Notes: a model not told the origin generated them from the letters alone. A stretch of 9,073 nt of DNA from Actinomycetota bacterium (GCA_003136795.1 PLDP01000079.1:19797-28869), one strand, 5' to 3'. Shown: positions 1 through 6,904, counted from the stretch's first letter. Numbers and translations: made by a program.

Positions 1-449
1 AGATCGCCTCCGCCTACGCGGCGATCGCGAACGGCGGTGTGTGGATTCAGCCGCACCTCGCCGAGCGCGTCGGCGGGCGCACACTGCACGGCTTCAAGCA
101 CCGCCGTGTCGTTTCTCCCGCGGTCGACCAGGCGCTGAAGACGATGCTCACCGGCGTCGTCGACGAGCACGGTGCGACCGGCAACGAGGCCCAGATCGCC
201 GGCTACACGGTCGCCGGCAAGACGGGCACGGCGCAGATCCCGGGGCCGCACGGCTACACGACCGGCAAGTACGTCGCCTCGTTCGTCGGCATGGTGCCGG
301 TGAAGACCCCGCGTCTGCTCGTCCTCGTCAGCGTCGAAGAGCCGCAGAGCCAGATCTACGGCGGCGTCGTCGCGGCGCCGGCCTTCGCCCAGATCGCCAG
401 TTTCGACCTGCAGTACATGTCGGTGCCGCCTGACGCGCCGGTGCATTGA
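1..449 (+). CDS. ftsI: Class B penicillin-binding protein, C-terminal part (FtsI-like transpeptidase), 5'-truncated by window edge
   Basis: The frame is open from base 3 to the TGA at 447–449, giving 148 visible residues; the start lies outside the window. This is the end of the transpeptidase domain of a class B PBP, which cross-links septal peptidoglycan outside the membrane. The third active-site motif KTGT is at visible residues 73–76 (nt 219–230, in AGKTGTAQ), followed by YVASFVGMVP and YGGVVAAPAF, both typical of FtsI/PBP2-type enzymes. The protein ends about 18 residues after the last motif, so no PASTA domain is attached. The SxxK and SxN motifs would lie upstream and cannot be checked. 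Position before murE–murF–mraY–murD supports FtsI rather than an elongation PBP. The family call is secure; the exact paralogue rests on context. Confidence 0.9.
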   Translation, partial: IASAYAAIANGGVWIQPHLAERVGGRTLHGFKHRRVVSPAVDQALKTMLTGVVDEHGATGNEAQIAGYTVAGKTGTAQIPGPHGYTTGKYVASFVGMVPVKTPRLLVLVSVEEPQSQIYGGVVAAPAFAQIASFDLQYMSVPPDAPVH

Positions 450-475
450 CTCCGTCCGCTTGTCCTGCATCAAAT
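446..475 (+). promoter_or_regulatory. Candidate sigma70-type promoter for the permease
   Basis: TTGACT (446–451) matches five of six bases of the -35 consensus and overlaps the ftsI stop. TCAAAT (470–475) is a weak -10 (four of six) at an 18-nt spacing. Transcription would start near 482. A start there would remove part of the 5' arm of the hairpin at 477–504, so the two proposals partly conflict unless transcription reads through from ftsI. Weak evidence. Confidence 0.25.
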
Positions 476-476
476 A

Positions 477-504
477 GCACGGACCCCCTACAGGAGGACC
501 GTGC
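477..504 (+). promoter_or_regulatory. Hairpin containing the Shine-Dalgarno of the permease gene
   Basis: The ribosome binding site AGGAGG (492–497) lies 7 nt before the GTG start at 505, which fixes the start. It is also the 3' arm of a fold. Bases 477–482 (GCACGG) pair with 499–504 (CCGTGC), and 484–485 and 487–489 pair with 496–497 and 492–494, leaving two single mismatches and a very small loop. The stem ends exactly next to the start codon. This could limit permease translation unless ribosomes finishing ftsI, or a ligand or protein, open it. The pairing is visible; the regulation is inference. Confidence 0.45.
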
Positions 505-2034
505 GTGGACATTCGTGACGAGACGCCCGTCGAAGCGGCGTCCGACGAGGCGGAGCTTGCCCGCTTCGGATATCGCCAGGAGCTGCGGCGCTCGCTGGGT
601 CTGTTCAGCTCGTTCGCAGTTGCCTTCAGCTATATCTCGCCCTCGACGGGCATCTTCACGCTCTTCGCGCTCGGCCTGAGCACGGTCGGCGGCCTCTTTT
701 TCTGGAGCTGGCCGATCGTCGCGATCGGGCAGTTCATCATCGCCCTCTCGTTCGCGGAGGTTTCGAGCCACATCCCGGTGGCGGGCTCCGTGTACCAGTG
801 GGCGAAGTACCTTTCGAACAAGACGCAGGCGTGGTTCAACGGGTGGATCTACCTGTTCGCAGGCATCCTCACCGTGACCGCCGTTGCCGTGACGCTGCCG
901 CTCGCGCTGATCCCGGCGCTCAACGGAATCGGCTGGCACATGGCCAACAGCCTGCACAACCAGCGGATCATGGCGCTGGTCGCGATGGTGGTCGTGTCGC
1001 TCCTGAACATCTACGGCGTGCGGGTGGTGGCGCTCATCAACAACGTCGGCGTGCTGTTCGAGATCCTCGGGATGGTCGTGTTCGCGTTCGTGATGGCGCT
1101 CTTCCACAACCACCAGGGCGTGGGCGTCGTCTTCCATTCCGGCGGCACGAACGTGACCATGTCGACGTTCCTCGTCGCGATGTTCATGAGCCTGTTCGTG
1201 ATCTACGGGTTCGACACCGCCTCGACGCTGGCGGAGGAGACACGGAACCCGCGCAAGGAGGCGCCGAAGGCGGTGCTCTACTCGATCGCCGGCGCGTTCG
1301 TGATCGGCGGCATCTTCATCTGGGCGACGCTGATGGCGGTTCCCAACACGCTGGCGTCCGGTGTCAAGGGTGCGCTCGGGCCGGCGCAGATCATCGACGC
1401 GAACTTCTCGAATGCGTTCGCGACGACGTACCTGACCGTCGTGTCGATCGCAATCTTCATCTGCCTGCTCGCGATTCAGGCGAACACGATGCGGCTGTGC
1501 TTCGGCATGGCGCGCGACGAACAGCTCCCCGGCTCTATGTGGCTGCGCAACGTCAGCCCACGCCTGAACACCCCGTGGGTCGCGTGCATCGCGGTGACGG
1601 CGCTTGCCGCCGTGCCGCTGATTCAGTACGCGGGTGCCGCGTACCTCGCGATCGCAGCGACGGGCCTGATCTACGTCAGCTACTTCATCGTCGGCGTGGC
1701 GATCCTCCGCGCGCGGTACGCGGGGTGGCCACGGCGCAAGGCGCCGTTCAAGCTCGGCGTGTGGGGCATCCCCGTGTCGATCCTCGGGCTGCTCTGGGGC
1801 GGCGCGATGCTCGTCAACTTCGCGTGGCCGCGGTTCGCGTCGAACCCGACCCCCGACCAGACCGGGTACCTGAACTTCCACTGGGGCTGGTTGAACCACC
1901 GGCCGATCCTGTGGACGGTGTTCATCGTCATCGGCGCGGTCGGCGCCGCCTACTACGCGCTCGTGCAACGGCACAAGCCGGCGCACATCGAGGCGCCGGA
2001 AGGCGAGGTGCCGAGCGCAGTCACGACGACGTGA
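505..2034 (+). CDS. APC-superfamily amino acid permease
   Basis: A 509-residue inner-membrane transporter predicted to move an amino acid or related amine. The cytoplasmic N-terminus (about 1–30) is followed by roughly twelve hydrophobic segments. SPSTGIF (45–51) sits where the first APC helix unwinds to bind substrate, and AEVSSHIPVAGSVYQWAKYL (84–103) is typical of the amino acid/choline/GABA permease branch. The family loop GFDTASTLAEETRNPRKEAP spans 235–254, and ARDEQLPG (336–343) lies in the usual cytoplasmic loop. The length is normal. The GTG start has AGGAGG seven bases upstream, inside a hairpin. The gene lies between ftsI and murE in the same direction, where none is expected. Possible links are supply of a cell-wall amino acid or uptake of peptidoglycan turnover products, but the sequence does not show the substrate. 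The family is certain; the specificity is unknown. Confidence 0.93.
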   Translation: MDIRDETPVEAASDEAELARFGYRQELRRSLGLFSSFAVAFSYISPSTGIFTLFALGLSTVGGLFFWSWPIVAIGQFIIALSFAEVSSHIPVAGSVYQWAKYLSNKTQAWFNGWIYLFAGILTVTAVAVTLPLALIPALNGIGWHMANSLHNQRIMALVAMVVVSLLNIYGVRVVALINNVGVLFEILGMVVFAFVMALFHNHQGVGVVFHSGGTNVTMSTFLVAMFMSLFVIYGFDTASTLAEETRNPRKEAPKAVLYSIAGAFVIGGIFIWATLMAVPNTLASGVKGALGPAQIIDANFSNAFATTYLTVVSIAIFICLLAIQANTMRLCFGMARDEQLPGSMWLRNVSPRLNTPWVACIAVTALAAVPLIQYAGAAYLAIAATGLIYVSYFIVGVAILRARYAGWPRRKAPFKLGVWGIPVSILGLLWGGAMLVNFAWPRFASNPTPDQTGYLNFHWGWLNHRPILWTVFIVIGAVGAAYYALVQRHKPAHIEAPEGEVPSAVTTT

Positions 2035-2041
2035 CGCTCAG

Positions 2042-2067
2042 AGCGGGGCGGCTTCGGCCGCCCCGCT
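2042..2067 (+). terminator. Perfect 11-bp hairpin with TTCG loop after the permease
   Basis: AGCGGGGCGGC (2042–2052), loop TTCG (2053–2056) and GCCGCCCCGCT (2057–2067) form a perfect GC-rich stem with an exceptionally stable tetraloop, 7 nt after the permease stop. The downstream tract AGTCTCATCTT is only moderately T-rich, so termination may be partial. The stem ends 14 nt before the murE ATG, so it could also act as an attenuator or an RNA processing or stability element between permease and murE. Confidence 0.65.
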
Positions 2068-2081
2068 AGTCTCATCTTCCG

Positions 2082-3404
2082 ATGGATCTGACCCGACTCG
2101 GGATCGCTGGCGCGCCCTCCATCGAGATCCGCGACCTGGCGTACGACGCGCGCTCGGTGACGCCCGGTGCGCTCTTCTTCTGCGTCAAGGGCGCCAACGT
2201 CGACGGCCACGACCTGGCGGCGGCCGCCGTGTCGGCAGGCGCGGTCGCGCTCGTCGTCGAGCGGCAGCTCGACGTGGACGTCCCGCAGGTGATCGTGCCG
2301 AGCGTCCGGGCGGCGATGGGCCCCGCCGCCGTGCGCTTCTTCGGCGACCCGTCCCGCGAGCTCGAGGTGGCGGCGGTGACGGGGACGAACGGCAAGACCA
2401 CGACCGCCTTCCTGCTCCAATCGATCCTCGAGTCGGCGGGCAGGCGGCCGGCGCTGCTCACGAACATCGAGCGCCGCATCGGCGGCGAGTCGCGCCCGAC
2501 CGGCCTGAACACGCCCGAGTCGATCGACCTGCAGCGCCTGTTCCGGGCGATGCTCGACGCGGGCGACCGTTCGTGCGCGATGGAGGCGACTTCGATCGCC
2601 GGCGTCAAGGGGCGCCTCGCGGGCACGCGGTTCGCGGTGCTCGTCTTCACCAACCTGACGCAGGACCACCTCGACTTCCACGGGACGATCGAGGATTACT
2701 TCGACGCGAAGCGCGCGCTCTTCGAGCAGGCCGAGCGCTCGGTCGTGAACGTCGGCGACGAGTGGGGGAGGCGGCTCGCCGTCGACCTCCCGAACGCGCG
2801 AACGTTCACGCCGGACGACGATCTCGAGGGCATCGATCTGAGGCTGCGCGGCCGGTTCAATCGCGCCAACGCGCTCGGCGCGATCTGGGCCGCTCGAGAG
2901 CTCGGGATCGACGAGGACGCGATCCGCGCCGGCGTCGCCTCGGTCGCCGGCGTGCCGGGACGGTTCGAGTCGATCGAGGCCGGGCAGCCGTTCGCGGTGA
3001 TCGTCGACTACGCGCACACGCCCGACTCGCTCGTCAACGTGCTCGAGGCCGCCCGCGGTCTCGGCCCCGGCAGGCTGATCGTCGTCTTCGGCGCAGGCGG
3101 CGACCGCGACCGGGAGAAGCGGCCACTGATGGGCCGCGCTGTAGCGCGGCTGGCCGACCGCGCGATCGTGACGACCGACAACCCGCGCTCGGAAGATCCC
3201 GCCGAGATCGCCGCGCAGGTCGCCCACGGCAGGCTCGAGGTCGTGCTCGACCGCCGGGCTGCGATCGAGGCGGCGCTCGCGGAGGCGCGCCCCGGCGACG
3301 TGGTCGTGATCGCCGGCAAGGGCGCCGACACGGAGATGGAGATCGCGGGCCGCACTGTCGCGTTCGACGACCGGGCTGTCGCGCGGGAGGTGCTGGAAAC
3401 GTGA
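2082..3404 (+). CDS. murE: UDP-N-acetylmuramoyl-L-alanyl-D-glutamate ligase adding meso-diaminopimelate (MurE), short form
   Basis: The protein has 440 residues (E. coli MurE: 495). This cytoplasmic ATP-dependent ligase adds the third stem-peptide residue. In order: N-terminal UDP-substrate domain (1–90); P-loop TGTNGKTT (100–107); NTPES (143–147); MEATS (167–171); NLTQDHLDFHG with metal-ligand His196; K210 in DAKRALF, the lysine carbamylated in the family; DYAHTPDSL (309–317); KRPLMG (346–351); and DNPRSEDP (366–373), the meso-DAP signature. Two positions deviate: the SSH-type motif reads TSI (Ile172), and GKGHE reads GKGAD (412–416). Compared with E. coli, about 33 residues are missing between K210 and DNPR. 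The ATG lies 14 nt after a strong hairpin and has no visible Shine-Dalgarno; TAGTCT (2067–2072) could be a leaderless-type -10. The stop overlaps murF by 4 nt. Function is firm; substrate is likely meso-DAP. Confidence 0.95.
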   Translation: MDLTRLGIAGAPSIEIRDLAYDARSVTPGALFFCVKGANVDGHDLAAAAVSAGAVALVVERQLDVDVPQVIVPSVRAAMGPAAVRFFGDPSRELEVAAVTGTNGKTTTAFLLQSILESAGRRPALLTNIERRIGGESRPTGLNTPESIDLQRLFRAMLDAGDRSCAMEATSIAGVKGRLAGTRFAVLVFTNLTQDHLDFHGTIEDYFDAKRALFEQAERSVVNVGDEWGRRLAVDLPNARTFTPDDDLEGIDLRLRGRFNRANALGAIWAARELGIDEDAIRAGVASVAGVPGRFESIEAGQPFAVIVDYAHTPDSLVNVLEAARGLGPGRLIVVFGAGGDRDREKRPLMGRAVARLADRAIVTTDNPRSEDPAEIAAQVAHGRLEVVLDRRAAIEAALAEARPGDVVVIAGKGADTEMEIAGRTVAFDDRAVAREVLET

Positions 3405-4591
3405 TTCCCCTTGAGCTGAGCGTGATCGAGCCGCTCGGTCGCGTGATCGCGCGTCCCTGGGCCGACGTCGTCACCGGGATGCAGGTCGACTCACGCCGGA
3501 TCGAGGAAGGCGATCTGTTCGTCGCGGTCGGCGGTGGCGAGGACTTCGTCCAGCATGCGCTCGCGCGGGGCGCCTCTGCGGCGCTCGTGCCGGCCGACGC
3601 ATTCGCCGCGCTCGCGGCGATCGCAGGTGCGGTGCGCGAGCGCTCGAGCGCGCGCGTCGTCGGGATCACCGGCTCCACCGGCAAGACCTCGACCAAGGAC
3701 ATCCTCCATGCGCTCTGCGCGCCGCACCGCCGGACGATCGCGAACGAAGGGAACTACAACACCGAGGTCGGGGTGCCGCTGACGATCTGCCGGATCGAGG
3801 AGGACACGGAGATCTGCATCAGCGAGCTCGCCATGCGCGGCGCCGGGCAGATCGCATGGCTCACGTCGTTCGTCCGGCCCAACGTGGGTGTGATCACGAA
3901 CATCGGCCCCGCGCACCTCGAGTTTCTCGGTTCGCTAGAGAACATCGCGAAAGCGAAGGCCGAGCTGATCGAGGCGCTGCCGCCCGGCGGCATCGCGGTG
4001 GTGCCGCCGGAGCCGCTCCTCGAGCCATATCTCGAGAGGAGCGACATCGTCGTGAAGCGCGTCGACCCGACGGCACCGCTGCCGTTCGCGACGAGCTACT
4101 CGGCTGCGCACCAGCTCGTCAACACGCGCATGGCCGTCGCGGTGGCGGAGTGCCTCGACGTGCCGCTGCCCGAGGGCGTGCTGAATGTCGAGTTCTCGAA
4201 GCACCGTGAGGAGGAGCGCGATCTACCGGGCGGCGGCCTGCTTCTGAACGACTGTTACAACGCGAACCCGGTCTCGATGCGAGCGGCGCTCGAGCACCTG
4301 GCCGCGCGCGCGAACGGCCGCCGCCGAGTCGCCGTGCTCGGCGATATGCGCGAGCTCGGACCGGAAGGCCCCGCCTACCACGCCGAGATCGGGGAGCTCG
4401 TGCGCGCGCTCGGGATCGAGCACGTGATCGCCGTCGGCGAGCTCGCGCGCGGCTACGGGGGCGACTGGGTCGCCACCGCGACCGAGGCCGCCGCCGAGCT
4501 CGTGCGGGTGCTCGAGCCCGGGGACGTCGTGCTCGTGAAAGGGTCGCTCGCGGTGGGACTCAAGGCCGTCGCGGAGAACTTGGGGGACTGA
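3401..4591 (+). CDS. murF: UDP-N-acetylmuramoyl-tripeptide–D-alanyl-D-alanine ligase (MurF), short form
   Basis: The protein has 396 residues (E. coli: 452). It is a cytoplasmic ligase that adds D-Ala-D-Ala to UDP-MurNAc-tripeptide. The GTG at 3401 overlaps the murE stop (GTGA); GGGAGG at 3385–3390 gives a 10-nt spacing. The frame is open further upstream, but that part is the shadow of murE, and MurF-like sequence begins at MIPLELSVIE. Motifs: DSRRIEEGDLFVA (30–42) in the UDP-substrate domain; P-loop GITGSTGKTSTK (88–99); NEGNYNTEVGVPLT (115–128), diagnostic for MurF; SELAMRGAGQI (141–151); TNIGPAHLEFLGS (166–178); K184/K186 in the carbamyl-lysine region; NDCYNANPVSM (283–293), with Cys285 where Ser is usual; LGDMRELG (313–320); and VKGSLAVGL (379–387). 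The central domain is clearly shortened around 195–235. The stop overlaps mraY by one base, so coupled translation is likely. Confidence 0.95.
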   Translation: MIPLELSVIEPLGRVIARPWADVVTGMQVDSRRIEEGDLFVAVGGGEDFVQHALARGASAALVPADAFAALAAIAGAVRERSSARVVGITGSTGKTSTKDILHALCAPHRRTIANEGNYNTEVGVPLTICRIEEDTEICISELAMRGAGQIAWLTSFVRPNVGVITNIGPAHLEFLGSLENIAKAKAELIEALPPGGIAVVPPEPLLEPYLERSDIVVKRVDPTAPLPFATSYSAAHQLVNTRMAVAVAECLDVPLPEGVLNVEFSKHREEERDLPGGGLLLNDCYNANPVSMRAALEHLAARANGRRRVAVLGDMRELGPEGPAYHAEIGELVRALGIEHVIAVGELARGYGGDWVATATEAAAELVRVLEPGDVVLVKGSLAVGLKAVAENLGD

Positions 4592-5607
4592 TGGCCAGGG
4601 TCCTCGTCGCAGCGCTCGTTGCCATGATCATCGCCATCCTCGGCGGGCCGACGTTCATCGCGTTCCTGCGGCGGAACGAGTTCGGCCAGCACATCCGCGA
4701 GGTGATGCCGCAGCGCCATCTCGCGAAGCAGGGCACGCCGACGATGGGCGGGCTGCTGATCATCGCGGCCGCCTCGCTCGCATTCCTGGCGCTGTCGGAC
4801 TACACCTTGCCGGCGCTGACGATCTTCGGCACGACGCTTGCCTGCGGCGCGATCGGGTTCGTGGACGACTACATGAAGCTCCGCCACCAGCGCTCGCTCG
4901 GGCTGCGCGGCCGCTGGAAGATCGTGATGCTCGCCGGGATCACCGCCGCGGTCGGGTTCGCAGCACAACACCAGCATCTCGGTCACTCCGTCTTCGTCCC
5001 GATCGTCGACAAGTGGCTCCCGCTCGGCCCGTTCTGGTACGTGCTGCTCTTCCTGATCATCGCGGGCGCCGTCAACGGCGTGAACCTCACCGACGGTCTC
5101 GACGGCCTCGCCGCGGGAACGGGGATCATTGCGCTCGGGACGTTCACGGCGATGGCCGTGACGATCTACATCCGGTCGGCGACACCGCTCCACGGCCGGA
5201 TCGAGAACCGGCTCGACATCGCGTTCATCGGCGCCGCACTGGCCGGCGCCGCGATCGGTTTCCTCTGGTTCAACGCGTTCCCGGCCGAGGTGTTCATGGG
5301 CGACACGGGCGCGATGGCGATCGGCGGCGCGATGGCGGCGATGGCGATCATGATGAAGGTCGAGCTGCTGCTGCTCTTCGTCGGCGGCATCTTCGCGATC
5401 GAAGCGATCTCGGTGATGCTCCAGGTGGTCAGCTTCAAGTATTGGGGGCGACGGGTCTTCCTGATGGCGCCGCTGCACTACCACTTCGAGATGAAGGCGT
5501 GGTCGGAGACGAAGATCATGGTGCGCTTCTGGATCGTCACGGCGATCTTCTGCGGCGCCGGGTTCGCGCTCTTCTACAAGTACTACCCGAACATCCGCCC
5601 GCATTAG
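4591..5607 (+). CDS. mraY: Phospho-N-acetylmuramoyl-pentapeptide transferase (MraY)
   Basis: This 338-residue integral membrane enzyme transfers phospho-MurNAc-pentapeptide from UDP to undecaprenyl phosphate, giving lipid I. The ATG overlaps the murF stop (TGATG). Motifs: KQGTPTMGG (46–54); FVDDYMKLR (90–98) with the Mg-associated Asp92/Asp93; VNGVNLTDGLDGLAAG (161–176) with Asp168/Asp171; FMGDTGAMAIGG (235–246) with Asp238; and APLHYHFEMKAW (293–304), the cytoplasmic HHH loop. About ten hydrophobic segments alternate with these loops, as in the solved family fold. One oddity: the middle histidine of HHH is tyrosine here (H296-Y297-H298; codon TAC at 5479–5481). The N-terminus is a little shorter than in E. 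coli (360 residues). Identity is not in doubt; the effect of the Tyr is unknown. Two bases separate it from murD. Confidence 0.96.
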   Translation: MARVLVAALVAMIIAILGGPTFIAFLRRNEFGQHIREVMPQRHLAKQGTPTMGGLLIIAAASLAFLALSDYTLPALTIFGTTLACGAIGFVDDYMKLRHQRSLGLRGRWKIVMLAGITAAVGFAAQHQHLGHSVFVPIVDKWLPLGPFWYVLLFLIIAGAVNGVNLTDGLDGLAAGTGIIALGTFTAMAVTIYIRSATPLHGRIENRLDIAFIGAALAGAAIGFLWFNAFPAEVFMGDTGAMAIGGAMAAMAIMMKVELLLLFVGGIFAIEAISVMLQVVSFKYWGRRVFLMAPLHYHFEMKAWSETKIMVRFWIVTAIFCGAGFALFYKYYPNIRPH

Positions 5608-5609
5608 GG

Positions 5610-6761
5610 ATGAGAGCGCTCGTCTACGGCCTCGCACGGTCGGGCCGCTCCGCGATCGAGCGGCTCGACGATCCGGTGGTTGTCGACCGCTCGCTCGGCA
5701 ACGAAGACGACCTCTCGCTGCTGGACGGCATCGACGTTGTCGTCAAGTCACCGGGCGTGCCGGGGGAAGCGCCGCTCGTCGTCGCGGCGCGCGAGCGCGG
5801 GATAGCCGTGTGGTCGGAGGTCGAGCTCGGCTATCGCCTTCTGCCGGAGGCGAAGTTCGTCGGCGTCACCGGCACGAACGGCAAGACGACCACTGCCGAG
5901 CTGCTCGGCGCGATCTTCCGCGCCGCAGGCCGTGACGTGGCGGTGGCGGGGAACGTCGGCACGCCGCTGACGTCGATCCGGGGCGCCGATTGGGTCGTGT
6001 GCGAGCTGTCGTCGTTCCAGCTCGAGGATGTGCACGAGCTCGCGTGTGACGTCGCGGTGCTGCTCAACCTCGAGCCGGACCACCTCGACCGCCATGGGTC
6101 CTTCGAGGCCTACCGCGACGCGAAGCTGCGCATCTTCGAGCTTGCGCGGGCGAAGATCGTGCCGCGCGGTCTCGGGCTCGAGGGCATCGAGTTCGCCGCC
6201 GACGACGAGCTGCCCGCGGAGCCGCTGCTCCGCGGTGCGCACAACCGCGAGAACGCCGCGGCGGCGACCGCCGCGGCGCGCGCCGCCGGGATCGCCGATG
6301 AGCACATCGCCGAGGCGCTGCGCACGTTCCCCGGGGTACCGCACAGGCTCGAGCTCGTCGGCGAGCGTGACGGAGTTCGCTACGTCAATGACTCGAAGGC
6401 GACGAACGTGCCTGCGGCGCTGCGCGCCCTGGCCGCGTACGCGGACGAGCCGGTGCACCTGATCCTGGGCGGCTCGCCGAAGGGCGAGGACTTCGCGCCG
6501 CTCGCGGCCGCGATCGGCCCCAACGTGCGCTCGGTGCACCTGATCGGCGCCGAGGCGGAGCGGCTCGCCGAGGTGATCGACGGATCGCGCGACGAAACGC
6601 TCGAGGCGGCGGTCGCGCATGCCGCGCGGCTCGCGCGGCCCGGCGACGTCGTCCTGCTGAGCCCCGCCTGCGCGAGCTACGACCAGTTCGCGAACTTCGA
6701 GGAGCGCGGCGATGCGTTCCGGAAGCTCGTCGTCTATAACTTCGGTCCCGGGTGCCGCTGA
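5610..6761 (+). CDS. murD: UDP-N-acetylmuramoylalanine–D-glutamate ligase (MurD), short form
   Basis: The protein has 383 residues (E. coli MurD: 438). It is the cytoplasmic ligase adding D-Glu to UDP-MurNAc-L-Ala. The N-terminal domain is compact: YGLARSGRSA (6–15) binds the UDP moiety, with SPGVPG (47–52). Then follow P-loop TGTNGKTT (87–94), GNVGTPL (114–120), CELSSFQLED (131–140), EPDHLDRHG (155–163) with metal-ligand His158, K172 in YRDAKLRIF as the carbamyl-lysine, RGAHNRENA (208–216), NDSKATN (260–266), LGGSPKGEDF (286–295) and SPACASYDQFANFEERG (351–367). The stretch between K172 and HN is about 30 residues shorter than usual. The last residues (VYNFGPGCR) do not resemble a normal MurD end and lead straight into repeat DNA, so the 3' end may have been altered by recombination. 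Start: ATG two bases after mraY; any Shine-Dalgarno is weak. The core is intact and should be active. Confidence 0.94.
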   Translation: MRALVYGLARSGRSAIERLDDPVVVDRSLGNEDDLSLLDGIDVVVKSPGVPGEAPLVVAARERGIAVWSEVELGYRLLPEAKFVGVTGTNGKTTTAELLGAIFRAAGRDVAVAGNVGTPLTSIRGADWVVCELSSFQLEDVHELACDVAVLLNLEPDHLDRHGSFEAYRDAKLRIFELARAKIVPRGLGLEGIEFAADDELPAEPLLRGAHNRENAAAATAAARAAGIADEHIAEALRTFPGVPHRLELVGERDGVRYVNDSKATNVPAALRALAAYADEPVHLILGGSPKGEDFAPLAAAIGPNVRSVHLIGAEAERLAEVIDGSRDETLEAAVAHAARLARPGDVVLLSPACASYDQFANFEERGDAFRKLVVYNFGPGCR

Positions 6762-6768
6762 CAGCTCA

Positions 6769-6878
6769 AAACTCGTGAATCTGGTTCGGCTGCGCCGAAT
6801 CAGATTCAGGTGACGGGCGACCTGCCGGTCGAACCAAGACCGAACCAGATTCGCTCTCTGAATCTGATTCGCGAGTTT
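6769..6878. repeat. 110-bp compound palindrome (cruciform-type repeat element)
   Basis: Outer arms AAACTCG (6769–6775) and CGAGTTT (6872–6878) are exact inverted repeats; extended to 13 bp they match at 12. Inside lie four copies of a GAATCTGRTTCGG motif in the order plus (6777–6790), minus (6794–6807), minus (6840–6852), plus (6860–6870). Copies one and two form a 14-bp hairpin with one mismatch and a TGC loop. Copies three and four form an 11-bp hairpin with one mismatch and a 7-base loop. Copies one and three are also exact 13-bp inverted repeats. The whole can fold as a closing stem with two side hairpins. It begins 8 nt after the murD stop and could act as a terminator or a mobile non-coding repeat. 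CAGCTC occurs on both sides (6762–6767, 6894–6899), possibly by chance. Confidence 0.75.
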
Positions 6879-6904
6879 CTCGGGAGGTCGCGGCAGCTCG
6901 AAGA

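Noticed and set aside
328..1986. Long antisense reading frame of 552 codons opposite the permease
   Set aside because: Its product is a low-complexity run of Arg, His, Asp and Glu typical of antisense frames in high-GC genes, while the plus strand encodes a clear APC permease.
1953..3227. Antisense frame opposite murE
   Set aside because: Same Arg/Asp-rich shadow composition; the plus strand carries all MurE motifs.
2573..3400. Upstream extension of the murF frame into murE
   Set aside because: It is the Arg-rich shadow of murE; MurF-like sequence and the ribosome site point to GTG 3401.
4453..5637. Antisense frame opposite mraY, and a similar one at 5748–7013 opposite murD
   Set aside because: Composition is shadow-like, and the mraY and murD motifs on the plus strand are unambiguous.
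6769..6878. Integron attC recombination site
   Set aside because: The palindrome lacks the RYYYAAC/GTTRRRY core pair, and no integrase or gene cassette array is visible.
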